Source of the DNA: an uncultured Oscillospiraceae bacterium
GTDB taxonomy: Bacteria > Bacillota > Clostridia > Oscillospirales > Acutalibacteraceae
Direction: 5' to 3'
Assembly (NCBI GenBank): GCA_900543395.1
Contig: UQQT01000003.1
Coordinates: forward strand, 21,807-85,806
DNA: 64,000 nt
Of the stretch, positions 17,665 through 25,869 are shown one piece after another. Position numbers and translations under genes: made by a program. Within the stretch, counting starts at the first letter, position 1. Every line of letters starts with the position of its first letter. The notes beneath the pieces are model-generated. The model ran no database searches. It had not been told where the DNA came from and saw only the letters and a list, made by a program, of their open reading frames with translations.

Positions 17665-17873
17665 TCGACATTTTAAAGGAATACGTAAACATAGACGCCG
17701 ACAAAATTAATGATGATACCAATTTAAAAGGCGATCTCGGGCTTAATTCGCTGCAGATGGTAAATATGGCGGTTGCTATTGAGGACGAATTCGATATAGA
17801 AATATCCGACCGTGACGCGTCTGATGTTGAAACCGTAGGTGATGTAAAACGACTTATTGAGTCTTTGATGTAG
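17649..17873 (+). CDS. Acyl carrier protein
   Basis: 74-residue acidic ACP. The phosphopantetheine attachment Ser is in GDLGLNSLQMVN (about residue 34), where the common DSL is NSL. The following helix AVAIEDEFDIEISD is typical of the family. It starts inside the end of the acyl-activating gene, which suggests a dedicated partner rather than the housekeeping AcpP of fatty-acid synthesis. The gene probably ends the two-gene operon; the next promoter begins 48 bases later. Confidence 0.92.
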   Translation: MCEKIIDILKEYVNIDADKINDDTNLKGDLGLNSLQMVNMAVAIEDEFDIEISDRDASDVETVGDVKRLIESLM

Positions 17874-17921
17874 AAAATTGTATTGCAGTGTAAAAAAATT
17901 AAAAAAATTGCGATTTAGGTA

Positions 17922-17950
17922 TTGACATTCTGCTTTTCGGGTGCTAATAT
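17922..17950 (+). promoter_or_regulatory. Sigma-A promoter for the second T-box operon
   Basis: TTGACA (17922-17927), 17-base spacer, TAATAT (17945-17950), just upstream of the T-box leader. Confidence 0.75.
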
Positions 17951-17954
17951 ACAG

Positions 17955-18220
17955 CTAAAGGCTGTGACGAAGACGGTCGGGATTTATAGTAATTCCAGAG
18001 AGTCGGTGCTTGGTGCGAACCGATATTGCTGTTCCTGTGACCCATCGCTTCCGAGCCGGAGATGCGAAATTACAGTAGTGTTTCCCGAGTGAACTGCGTT
18101 AGTGTGAAAAGGATTGTTAGATTCTTGAGAGGCACATGGCGATAGCCGAGTGCAATTTGAGTGGTACCGCGGATAGTTTTATTCGTCTCAAAGTTATCAA
18201 AGCTTTGAGACGTTTTTTTA
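17955..18220 (+). ncRNA. T-box leader, specifier probably Val (GTG) or Ile (ATC)
   Basis: Stem I shows the AGAGA bulge (ccAGAGAgtcgg) and GGTGCGAACCG. The S-turn-like AGTA is at 17989-17992 and the K-turn side is CTTCCGAGC. The antiterminator core GTGGTACCGCGG is at about 18161-18172. The terminator is CGTCTCAAAG (18184-18193) with CTTTGAGACG (18203-18212) and seven T. The specifier is not certain. If TAGTAA pairs with TTGCTG and the lower helix is GGTCGGG/CCCATCG, the loop ends in GTG-A (18037-18039, Val). If the lower helix is only GAAG/CTTC, the codon is ATC-G (18044-18046, Ile). CCC (Pro) is a third reading. Val or Ile would fit the operon downstream. Confidence 0.92.
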
Positions 18221-18249
18221 TTGCCTCAAAGCAGTGCGGAGGAATTAAA

Positions 18250-20529
18250 ATGACTGAAACAGCAAACGAAAAATCAAAGATCCTCGAAATAGCTCAGCGT
18301 ATCCATGAGCTCAGAGACATCACCGGATTCACAACTGCCGAAATGGCGGAAAAAACCGAAGTCACCGAGGAAAACTACCTTAATTACGAAGCGGGCAAAC
18401 TTGACTTCCCGTTTACCTTCATTCATAAATGCGCTCTCGCGTTCGGTGTTGAGATTACAGACCTTTTAGAGGGTCACAGTGCGCGTCTTTCGTCCTACAC
18501 GGTAACAAGAAAGGGAAGAGGACAGACGACCGCGACGGAGGAGGGTATCACGATTCAGAACCTCGCTCCGATGTTCAGAAAGAAGCTTGCTGAGCCTTAC
18601 TGGGTAAGATACGAGTATTCGGATGAGCTTCAGAAAAAGCCGATTCATACCACGACTCATTCGGGACAGGAGTTCGACCTTGTAATAAGCGGAACGCTTC
18701 TCGTTCAGGTCGGCGGACATAAGGAGCTTCTTCATGAGGGCGACAGTATTTTCTACAACAGCTCGACTCCTCACGGAATGATAGCCGTTGACGGCAAGGA
18801 CTGCGTATTCCTTGCTATGGTTATCGCAAGCGAGGACGGATTCAAGCCCTTTGCGGATCATCACATCATTAAGGAATTTACTCCCGCGGATCACAGAAAT
18901 CTCGTTTGCGAGAAGTTCATACATCCCGTCGAGGACGAAAACGGACGTCTTAAAGATATCTCGTTTACCGACGCGGATAAATTCAATTTTGCGTTCGATA
19001 TCGTAGACGAGGTCGCGAGACTTCATCCCGATAAGACCGCCATGGTTCACGTTTCCGCCGATAAGACGGAGAGAATTTTTACATTTAAAGATATTAAGCA
19101 GAAATCTGCGCAGGCGGCTAACTATTTTAAATCATTGGGAATCAAAAAGGGCGACAGGGTAATGCTCGTTATGAAACGTCATTATCAGTTCTGGTTTGCG
19201 ATTCTCGGACTTCACAAGCTCGGCGCGGTAGTCGTTCCCGCTACGAATCTTCTCGTAGAACACGACTTTGATTACAGATTCAACGCAGGCGGAATATCCG
19301 CTATCGTATGTACCGCCGACGGCGACACTGCTCATCAGGTTGACCTTGCTCATAAGAATTCACCGACTCTTAAAACAAAGATAATCGTTAACGGCGAGCG
19401 CGAGGGCTGGCATAATTTCGATAAGGAATTCGTTCTCTTCTCGAGAAAATTCGAGAGAACGTCAGAAACGGCGTGCGGTGCAGACCCCATGCTCATGTTC
19501 TTTACATCGGGCACTACGGGATATCCCAAAATCGCAACTCATAACTTTAAATATCCTCTCGGTCACTTCGTAACCGCGAAATACTGGCACAGAGTAAAGA
19601 CCGACGGACTTCACTTTACAATCGCCGAGACAGGCTGGGGCAAGGCTCTTTGGGGCAAGCTCTACGGACAGTGGCTCTGCGAGGGCGCGGTATTCGTATA
19701 CGACTTTACGAGATTCGATGCGGACGAAATTTTACCGATGTTTAAGAAATACAATATTACAACGTTCTGCGCACCTCCGACCATGTACAGAATGTTTATC
19801 AAGGACGACCTCTCAAAATTCGACCTCTCATCGATTCAGTATGCCACGACGGCGGGCGAGGCTCTCAACCCCGAGGTATTCTATCAGTTCCAAAAGGCTA
19901 CCGGCTTAAAGGTAATGGAGGGCTTCGGTCAGACCGAAACGACTCTCACAATTGCAAACCTTTACGGTATGGAGCCAAAGCCCGGCTCAATGGGCAAGCC
20001 CGTCCCCGGATATGATATCGACATAGTAGATCCCGACGGAAATCCCGTGGGCGTCGGTGAGTCCGGAGAAATCGTCGTTCGTACGGATAAATTCGTACCC
20101 AACGGTCTGTTCATGGGCTATTACAGAGATGAGGAAAAGACAAAGGAAGCGTGGCACGACGGAATCTATCATTCGGGCGACGTTGCATGGAGAGATGAGG
20201 ACGGCAACTTCTGGTATGTCGGCAGAACCGACGACGTTATCAAATCCTCGGGCTACCGTATCGGACCGTTCGAAATCGAGAACGTTATCATGGAGCTTCC
20301 CTATGTTCTTGAATGCGGCGTTTCCGCGGCTCCCGATGAGATCAGAGGTCAGGTCGTAAAGGCAAGCATTGTTCTTACAAAGGGAACAGTCGGCACGGAC
20401 GAGCTTAAAAAAGAGATTCAGACTTATGTTAAGAAAAAGACTGCGCCGTACAAATATCCGCGTATAGTTGAATTCAAAGAATCTCTTCCCAAGACGATAA
20501 GCGGAAAAATTCAGAGAAACAAGCTTTAA
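18250..20529 (+). CDS. Fused XRE HTH-cupin regulator and acyl-CoA synthetase
   Basis: 759 residues in three parts. Residues about 10-65 form an XRE-type helix-turn-helix (ITGFTTAEMAEKTEVTEENY). About 125-200 form a cupin barrel with the His-containing THSGQEFDLVISG and GDSIFYNSSTPHGM motifs. From about 250 to the end is an AMP-forming acyl-CoA synthetase with FFTSGTTGYPKIATHN (near 417), GFGQTETTLTIA, YHSGDVAWRDEDG and the catalytic-Lys segment PKTISGKIQRN. XRE-cupin proteins normally act as separate regulators, so here a DNA-binding sensor is joined to the enzyme. ATG 18250 has GGAGG 7 bases upstream, just past the T-box terminator. The substrate is likely a short branched or aryl acid, inferred from the oxidoreductase and ilvE downstream. 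Confidence 0.9.
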   Translation: MTETANEKSKILEIAQRIHELRDITGFTTAEMAEKTEVTEENYLNYEAGKLDFPFTFIHKCALAFGVEITDLLEGHSARLSSYTVTRKGRGQTTATEEGITIQNLAPMFRKKLAEPYWVRYEYSDELQKKPIHTTTHSGQEFDLVISGTLLVQVGGHKELLHEGDSIFYNSSTPHGMIAVDGKDCVFLAMVIASEDGFKPFADHHIIKEFTPADHRNLVCEKFIHPVEDENGRLKDISFTDADKFNFAFDIVDEVARLHPDKTAMVHVSADKTERIFTFKDIKQKSAQAANYFKSLGIKKGDRVMLVMKRHYQFWFAILGLHKLGAVVVPATNLLVEHDFDYRFNAGGISAIVCTADGDTAHQVDLAHKNSPTLKTKIIVNGEREGWHNFDKEFVLFSRKFERTSETACGADPMLMFFTSGTTGYPKIATHNFKYPLGHFVTAKYWHRVKTDGLHFTIAETGWGKALWGKLYGQWLCEGAVFVYDFTRFDADEILPMFKKYNITTFCAPPTMYRMFIKDDLSKFDLSSIQYATTAGEALNPEVFYQFQKATGLKVMEGFGQTETTLTIANLYGMEPKPGSMGKPVPGYDIDIVDPDGNPVGVGESGEIVVRTDKFVPNGLFMGYYRDEEKTKEAWHDGIYHSGDVAWRDEDGNFWYVGRTDDVIKSSGYRIGPFEIENVIMELPYVLECGVSAAPDEIRGQVVKASIVLTKGTVGTDELKKEIQTYVKKKTAPYKYPRIVEFKESLPKTISGKIQRNKL

Positions 20530-20551
20530 TCAAGCTTTCGGAGATATTATC

Positions 20552-21223
20552 ATGGAGCATAAACGAGTAACGCTTTTTGCCGGGCACTACGGCAGCGGAA
20601 AAACGAATATTGCCGTAAATTACGCTTTGAAATTAAAAATAGACGGCGAAAAAGTCGTAATCGCCGACCTTGATATCGTAAATCCTTATTTCAGGACTAA
20701 GGACAGCAAGGACGAGCTTGAGAAAAACGGTATAAAGCTTATTTCGTCCGAATTCGCAAACTCCAACGTCGATTTTCCCGCGCTTCCGCAGGAAATGTAT
20801 GAGGTTACGGACAATAAAAGCGAATTCGCGGTGCTCGATATAGGCGGAGATGACAGGGGAGCGTACGCTCTGGGCAGATACGCTCCGTTTATAAAAGAAG
20901 AAAATGACTACGAAATGCTGTTGGTCATCAACAAATACAGACCCCTTACCGCCGACGCCGAAAGCGTCGTTGAAATAATGCGTGAAATCGAACAGGCGGG
21001 CGGTATCGCTTTTACGGGAATTGTTAATAATTCTAACCTCGGAGAGGAAACGACGGCTCGGACGGTTTTAAATTCCGTCAAATATGCGTCCGAGGTTTCG
21101 CGAATAACGGGACTGCCCGTTAAAATGACGAGCGTAGAGCAGAGGCTGTATGACGAATTAAAAGACGTTATAGACAACGTTTTTCCTCTTAAATTACAGC
21201 ATAAAATTACCGGGGAGGTATAA
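20552..21223 (+). CDS. P-loop ATPase of the MinD/CobQ type, function unknown
   Basis: 223 residues. It starts with a deviant Walker A loop, FAGHYGSGKTNIAVNYA, followed by VVIADLDIVNPYFRTKD (the Asp-containing switch region of MinD/ParA/CobQ-type ATPases) and AVLDIGGDDRGAYALGRY. No DNA-binding or membrane-targeting helix is apparent. It lies between the acyl-CoA synthetase (22 bases upstream) and the ferredoxin subunit (2 bases downstream), so it is clearly part of the oxidoreductase operon. A role in metal-cluster or cofactor maturation, or in enzyme assembly, is only a guess from this position. Confidence 0.85.
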   Translation: MEHKRVTLFAGHYGSGKTNIAVNYALKLKIDGEKVVIADLDIVNPYFRTKDSKDELEKNGIKLISSEFANSNVDFPALPQEMYEVTDNKSEFAVLDIGGDDRGAYALGRYAPFIKEENDYEMLLVINKYRPLTADAESVVEIMREIEQAGGIAFTGIVNNSNLGEETTARTVLNSVKYASEVSRITGLPVKMTSVEQRLYDELKDVIDNVFPLKLQHKITGEV

Positions 21224-21225
21224 TA

Positions 21226-21432
21226 ATGGCAAAACTGACCTTTAAATCCGACCTCTGCAAAGGATGCGGACTCTGCGTTTCTGCATGTCCGAAGCATCTT
21301 CTGACTCTGGCAAAGGATAAGTTAAATGTTAAGGGACATCATCCCGTTGAAATAACCGATATGTCGGAATGTATAGCGTGCGCGTTCTGCGCGACAATGT
21401 GTCCCGACTGTGTTATTAAGGTAGAGAGGTGA
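21226..21432 (+). CDS. 2-oxoacid:ferredoxin oxidoreductase, ferredoxin-like delta subunit
   Basis: 68 residues with two 4Fe-4S motifs, CKGCGLCVSACPKHL and CIACAFCATMCPDCV. It moves electrons between the thiamine-diphosphate centre of the oxidoreductase and external ferredoxin. It is followed by the alpha, beta and gamma subunits in order with overlapping or touching ends, which is the usual KGOR/VOR four-subunit layout. ATG 21226 lies 2 bases after the ATPase stop, with SD GGGGAGG just before. Confidence 0.93.
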   Translation: MAKLTFKSDLCKGCGLCVSACPKHLLTLAKDKLNVKGHHPVEITDMSECIACAFCATMCPDCVIKVER

Positions 21433-21437
21433 GAAAA

Positions 21438-22505
21438 ATGGCAGAAAAAGTATTGATGAAAGGCAACGAAGCGATAGCCGAGGCGGCTATCAGGTGCGGA
21501 TGTCTTCACTATTTCGGATATCCCATAACTCCGCAGACGGAGGTCGCGGCATATATGGCTAAGCGTATGCCAAAGGTCGGCGGTACGTTTTTACAGGCGG
21601 AGAGCGAGGTTGCCGCTATTAATATGGTAATAGGAGTTTCCTCTACCGGCAAGCGCGTTATGACCTCGTCGTCAAGTCCCGGAGTTTCGCTCAAAAGCGA
21701 AGGTATTTCGTACCTTGCCGGCTGCGATCTTCCCGCACTTGTGGTAAACGTCCAGCGAGGCGGCCCCGGACTCGGCGGTATTCAGCCCAGCCAGTCGGAT
21801 TACTTTCAGTCGACTAAGGGCGGCGGACACGGAGATTATCACAATATAGTTTTAGCTCCCGCCTCGGTTCAGGAAATGGCGGATCTCACCGTTAAGGGCT
21901 TCGAGCTTGCGGATAAATATTCGATGGTTTCCATGATTCTTGCAGACGGCACCATGGGACAGATGATGGAGCCCGTTGACTTGGAAATCGGAGAAGTAAA
22001 AAAATACGAAAAACCGTGGGCTTTGACCGGAACAAAGCTTAAAAGAGAGCACAATATCGTAAATTCTTTATTTTTAAGCCCCGAAGAACTTGAAAAAAAG
22101 AATTTTGAGAGGTATGATAAATATAAGGTTGTCGAAGAAAACGAGGTTATGTATGAAGAGTACCTCACGGACGACGCCGAAATCTGCCTTGTTGCGTTCG
22201 GAATAAGCGCGAGAGTTTCGAAGAACGCCGTAAACGAGGCGAGAAAAGCCGGAATCAAGGCGGGTCTTATCAGACCGATTACTCTCTGGCCGTTCCCGAA
22301 GAAAGTTTTAAGAGAAGCCGCGGATAAATGCAAGGCGTTTATATGCGTCGAAATGAATATGGGACAGATGATAGAGGACGTTGAGCTTGCGACAAGATGC
22401 AAAAAGCCCGTTTATCTCTGCAACCGTACGGGCGGAATGATTCCCGACCCCGCGGACGTTCTTAAAATGATAAAGGATGTAAACAAAAAGGGAGGTAACG
22501 AGTAA
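21438..22505 (+). CDS. vorB: 2-oxoacid:ferredoxin oxidoreductase alpha subunit (VorB-type)
   Basis: 355 residues, the pyrimidine-binding and transketolase-C part of a 2-oxoacid:ferredoxin oxidoreductase. It matches the VorB (3-methyl-2-oxobutanoate) type in length and opening sequence: GNEAIAEAAIRCG, then FGYPITPQTEVAAYMAKRMP. PGVSLKSEGISYLAGCDLP and VNVQRGGPGLGG are family blocks. ATG 21438 is preferred, with SD GAGAGGTGA. GTG 21429, which overlaps the previous stop, is the alternative. The reaction is 2-oxoacid + CoA + oxidised ferredoxin to acyl-CoA + CO2 + reduced ferredoxin, and it is reversible. 2-oxoglutarate as substrate cannot be excluded from sequence alone. Confidence 0.9.
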   Translation: MAEKVLMKGNEAIAEAAIRCGCLHYFGYPITPQTEVAAYMAKRMPKVGGTFLQAESEVAAINMVIGVSSTGKRVMTSSSSPGVSLKSEGISYLAGCDLPALVVNVQRGGPGLGGIQPSQSDYFQSTKGGGHGDYHNIVLAPASVQEMADLTVKGFELADKYSMVSMILADGTMGQMMEPVDLEIGEVKKYEKPWALTGTKLKREHNIVNSLFLSPEELEKKNFERYDKYKVVEENEVMYEEYLTDDAEICLVAFGISARVSKNAVNEARKAGIKAGLIRPITLWPFPKKVLREAADKCKAFICVEMNMGQMIEDVELATRCKKPVYLCNRTGGMIPDPADVLKMIKDVNKKGGNE

Positions 22506-23266
22506 TGGCTGTTGTATTCGACAAACCGCACGCGCTGACAGACGCGGTGCTTCACTACTGCCCCGGATGTACGCACGGCATTATTCACCGTCTCGTTGCC
22601 GAGGTTATCGACGAGCTCGGTATCGAGGGCAGAACGATAGCCGTAGCGTCCGTCGGATGCTCGGTTATGGCTTATAACTATTTCAACTGCGACTGCGTTC
22701 AGGCGGCTCACGGCAGAGCTCCCGCGGTGGCTACGGGTGTTAAGCGTTCCGATCCGCAAAACAATATAGTATTTACATATCAGGGCGACGGAGACTTAGC
22801 GGCAATCGGTACCGCGGAGACGGTTCACGCCGCCGCAAGACGAGAGAACATCACCGTTATATTTGTAAATAATGCGATTTACGGTATGACGGGCGGACAG
22901 ATGGCTCCCACGACTCTCCCCGGACAGGTTACGCAGACATCACCCTACGGACGCGACGTAAATACCGTAGGTTATCCCGTTAAGGTATGCGAGCTTCTTT
23001 CGAACGTTGACGGCGCGGCTTATCTTGAAAGAGTTGCCATAAACAATGTTAAGAACGTTAAAAATGCTAAAAAAGCTATAAAGAAAGCGTTTACATACCA
23101 GCTTGAGGGCAAGGGATTCTCTCTCGTTGAGGTTATCTCTACATGTCCTACAAACTGGGGTATGACTCCCGAAAACGCTATGAAGTGGGTTGAGGATAAA
23201 ATGATTCCTTACTATCCGCTCGGCGTTTACAAGGATATCTATGCTGATTCGGAGGCGGGAAAATGA
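22505..23266 (+). CDS. 2-oxoacid:ferredoxin oxidoreductase beta subunit (TPP-binding)
   Basis: 253 residues. This is the thiamine-diphosphate-binding subunit. YCPGCTHGIIHRL is the opening motif of this family. GDGDLAAIGTAETVHAA plus NNAIYGMTGGQMAPTT form the GDG-X(25-30)-N cofactor motif. CPTNWGMTPENA lies near the end. Its start codon shares one base with the vorB stop (TAATG), so the two are translationally coupled. Confidence 0.94.
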   Translation: MAVVFDKPHALTDAVLHYCPGCTHGIIHRLVAEVIDELGIEGRTIAVASVGCSVMAYNYFNCDCVQAAHGRAPAVATGVKRSDPQNNIVFTYQGDGDLAAIGTAETVHAAARRENITVIFVNNAIYGMTGGQMAPTTLPGQVTQTSPYGRDVNTVGYPVKVCELLSNVDGAAYLERVAINNVKNVKNAKKAIKKAFTYQLEGKGFSLVEVISTCPTNWGMTPENAMKWVEDKMIPYYPLGVYKDIYADSEAGK

Positions 23267-23796
23267 GCACAACGCGTATACTTTTCGCGGGATTCGGCGG
23301 ACAGGGAATACTCTTTGCCGGAAAATTTCTCGCATACAAGGGGCTTATAGAAAATAAAGAGGTAAGCTGGCTTCCGTCGTACGGTCCGGAAATGAGAGGC
23401 GGTACGGCAAACTGCTCGGTCATTATTTCTGACGAGCCTATCGGTTCACCGATAGTAAGCGCTCCGGACGTGCTTGTCGTTATGAATCTTCCGTCGCTTG
23501 ACAAATACGAAGATTCGGTCGTCAGCGGAGGTAAAATATTCGTCGATTCCGCTCTTATAGACAGAAAAGTCAGAAGAGACGACGTTGACGTATATTATAT
23601 ACCCGCAACGAAAATTGCGGAGGAGAACGGTATACCCACACTTGCTAATATGGTTATTACCGGAAAGGTTATCAGGGAGCTTGATGAAATTCCTTACGAG
23701 CATGTTGAGGATGCGCTTAAAAAGGTTGTTTCGGCAAGACATCTTGATATGCTTCGGCACAACTTTGACGCTGTGCAGAAAGGGTACGATTATTAA
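23263..23796 (+). CDS. 2-oxoacid:ferredoxin oxidoreductase gamma subunit
   Basis: 177 residues. FAGFGGQGILFAGKFLA is the Gly-rich opening of gamma subunits, followed by VSWLPSYGPEMRGGTANCSV, the other block that defines the family. It overlaps the beta subunit by 4 bases (ATGA). Together with 21226-23266 it completes a four-subunit enzyme. ilvE follows after 20 bases with its own SD (AGAGGTG). Confidence 0.94.
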   Translation: MSTTRILFAGFGGQGILFAGKFLAYKGLIENKEVSWLPSYGPEMRGGTANCSVIISDEPIGSPIVSAPDVLVVMNLPSLDKYEDSVVSGGKIFVDSALIDRKVRRDDVDVYYIPATKIAEENGIPTLANMVITGKVIRELDEIPYEHVEDALKKVVSARHLDMLRHNFDAVQKGYDY

Positions 23797-23816
23797 TTTT
23801 CAGAGGTGTTGATAAA

Positions 23817-24881
23817 ATGGAAATCAGATTTGAAAGAACAAGCGCTCCCAAGGCCAAGCCAGACGAGAGTAATCTCGGATTCGGCAATTACTACACGGAT
23901 CACATGTTCGTCATGAATTGGACTCACGGTGTAGGCTGGCACGACGCGAGAATCGTACCGTTCGGCGATATAACTCTTTCGCCCGCGGCTGTTGCACTTC
24001 ACTACGGCGCCGAGATTTTCGAGGGACTTAAGGCTTACAGAAGAGCCGACGGCGGTGTTCAGATGTTCAGACCCATTGAGAACATCAGACGTATGAATTC
24101 GTCTGCGGAGAGACTTGCAATGCCTCAGATAGACGAGGACGACGCGTTTAAGATTTACACAACGTTCGTAGACTGTGAAAAGGACTGGACTCCTCACGCC
24201 CCCGGAACCTCGCTTTATTTAAGACCGTTTATGTTCTCGGATGAGGCACAGCTCGGCGTTCATACCATTAAGAGTGCGGTATTTATGATTATAGCTTCTC
24301 CCTGCGGCAGTTATTATGCAGAGGGACTTAACCCCGTATCCATTATGATTGAGACAGACGATGTACGCGCTGTCAGAGGCGGCACGGGCTACATCAAGTG
24401 CGGCGGTAACTACGCGGCAAGCTCGAGAGCGGGACTCAAGGCCGAACAGCTCGGATATTCGCAGGTTCTCTGGCTCGACGGCGTTGAGAGAAAGTATATC
24501 GAAGAGGTCGGCGCGATGAACGTTATGTTCAAGATTGACGGCAAGGTTGTAACTCCCGCGCTTCTCGGTTCTATACTTCCCGGCGTTACGAGAAAGTCGA
24601 TTATCGAGCTTCTTAAGGATAAAGGCTATGAGGTTGAGGAGAGACGTTTAAGCGTTGACGAGCTTATCGAGGCCGCAGAAAACGGCAAGCTTGAAGAGAT
24701 GTGGGGCTGCGGTACAGCGGCTGTCGTATCTCCCGTAGGCAGACTCGGCTATAAGGGTAAGGATTATATCATCAACGGCGGTAAGATCGGCGAGACAACG
24801 CAGATGCTTTACGATGAGCTTACCGGTATTCAGTGGGGTACCAAAACGGACAACCATAACTGGATAGTAAAAATAAGCTAA
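23817..24881 (+). CDS. ilvE: Branched-chain amino acid aminotransferase
   Basis: PLP-dependent fold-IV aminotransferase that interconverts Val, Leu or Ile with their 2-oxoacids using glutamate/2-oxoglutarate. 354 residues, matching the longer IlvE form. The PLP lysine is Lys194 in GTGYIKCGGNYAASS. Other blocks are HYGAEIFEGLKAYRR, YLRPFMF and EEVGAMNVMF. SD AGAGGTG precedes ATG 23817, 20 bases after the gamma subunit. Its place at the end of a T-box operon behind a 2-oxoacid oxidoreductase suggests that it makes the amino acid from a reductively carboxylated acyl-CoA (inference). Confidence 0.95.
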   Translation: MEIRFERTSAPKAKPDESNLGFGNYYTDHMFVMNWTHGVGWHDARIVPFGDITLSPAAVALHYGAEIFEGLKAYRRADGGVQMFRPIENIRRMNSSAERLAMPQIDEDDAFKIYTTFVDCEKDWTPHAPGTSLYLRPFMFSDEAQLGVHTIKSAVFMIIASPCGSYYAEGLNPVSIMIETDDVRAVRGGTGYIKCGGNYAASSRAGLKAEQLGYSQVLWLDGVERKYIEEVGAMNVMFKIDGKVVTPALLGSILPGVTRKSIIELLKDKGYEVEERRLSVDELIEAAENGKLEEMWGCGTAAVVSPVGRLGYKGKDYIINGGKIGETTQMLYDELTGIQWGTKTDNHNWIVKIS

Positions 24882-24929
24882 ATCCCGGACTGTCGCCTTT
24901 AGCGCAGACCAAAAAGCAAATGAAAAAAA

Positions 24930-24993
24930 GAAGCTATAATTCAAAATAAGCATGTTAATTACGGCTTAGAGTATGTTTTATAGCTTCATTTTT
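24930..24993 (+). terminator. Terminator after ilvE
   Basis: GAAGCTATAA (24930-24939) pairs with TTATAGCTTC (24978-24987), followed by ATTTTTT. The loop is long (38 bases) with possible inner pairing. Confidence 0.6.
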
Positions 24994-25051
24994 TATAGGA
25001 TTTTATATTTATTTTGCTTATTTTAACATTTTTTTATTTTTAGAGGTAAAT

Positions 25052-25849
25052 ATGTATAAAGTATTTGACGCGCATTGTCACATATATCCCGATAAAATAG
25101 CAGAGAAAGCGTCGGAGAGCATAGGCAGATTCTATGATATGCCCATGCGTTATGACGGCAAGGTTTCCACTCTCGAAAAAATCGGAGAGCGGGCGGGAGT
25201 CAAAAAATATCTCGTGCAGTCCGTTGCAACGACCCCGCATCAGGTCAGGTCTATAAACGAATTTATATCCTCGACGGTAAATTCGGCGCACGAACGTTAC
25301 GTCGGATTCGGAACACTTCATCCCGACAGCCCCGATATTGCGGGCGATCTTGAGCATTTAAAGGAACTGGGACTTCACGGGGTCAAGCTTCACCCGGACG
25401 TCCAGGGCTTTAAAATAGACGATTACAGGTGTCTTAAAATATACGAGCTGTGCGAGAAAACGGATACGCCGATTCTCATGCACTGCGGTGACAGACGTTT
25501 TGACAATTCCAATCCTAACCGCCTTGTTCCGATACTCGATATTTACACGTCCCTTACCGTAATAGGAGCACATTTCGGCGTGTGGTCGGTATGGAATGAA
25601 AACGTTGAAAAAATGGCGGGTCATAGGAATTTCTATGTTGATACCTCGTCGTCGTTCTACGCGATAAGCAGGGAAAAGGCGAGAGAGATTATTTATATCT
25701 ACGGCGTCGACAGGGTTTTATTCGGTACTGATTACCCGATGTGGGATCCTGAAGAGGAAGTTAAAAGACTGCTTGACCTCGGATTGAGCGAGGATGAAAA
25801 CAGAAAAATCCTGTACGACAACGCGTATAATTTATTGTGCAAAAAATAA
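25052..25849 (+). CDS. Amidohydrolase-family TIM-barrel metal hydrolase
   Basis: 265 residues of the COG2159-type amidohydrolase family. Metal-binding motifs are DAHCHIYPD near the N terminus, GVKLHPDVQ, LMHCGDRR, a later His in GAHFGVW, and the FGTDYPMW end with its conserved Asp. Members hydrolyse or decarboxylate small cyclic or aromatic compounds; the substrate here is not predictable. SD AGAGG precedes ATG 25052. It stands between the ilvE terminator and the cysK promoter, so it is transcribed alone. Confidence 0.85.
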   Translation: MYKVFDAHCHIYPDKIAEKASESIGRFYDMPMRYDGKVSTLEKIGERAGVKKYLVQSVATTPHQVRSINEFISSTVNSAHERYVGFGTLHPDSPDIAGDLEHLKELGLHGVKLHPDVQGFKIDDYRCLKIYELCEKTDTPILMHCGDRRFDNSNPNRLVPILDIYTSLTVIGAHFGVWSVWNENVEKMAGHRNFYVDTSSSFYAISREKAREIIYIYGVDRVLFGTDYPMWDPEEEVKRLLDLGLSEDENRKILYDNAYNLLCKK

Positions 25850-25869
25850 TTTGATTAAAATCCTAAAAA

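Noticed and set aside
18136..18249. Extension of the XRE-cupin-acyl-CoA synthetase into the T-box
   Set aside because: The 38 extra codons run through the antiterminator and terminator stems; ATG 18250 has the SD.
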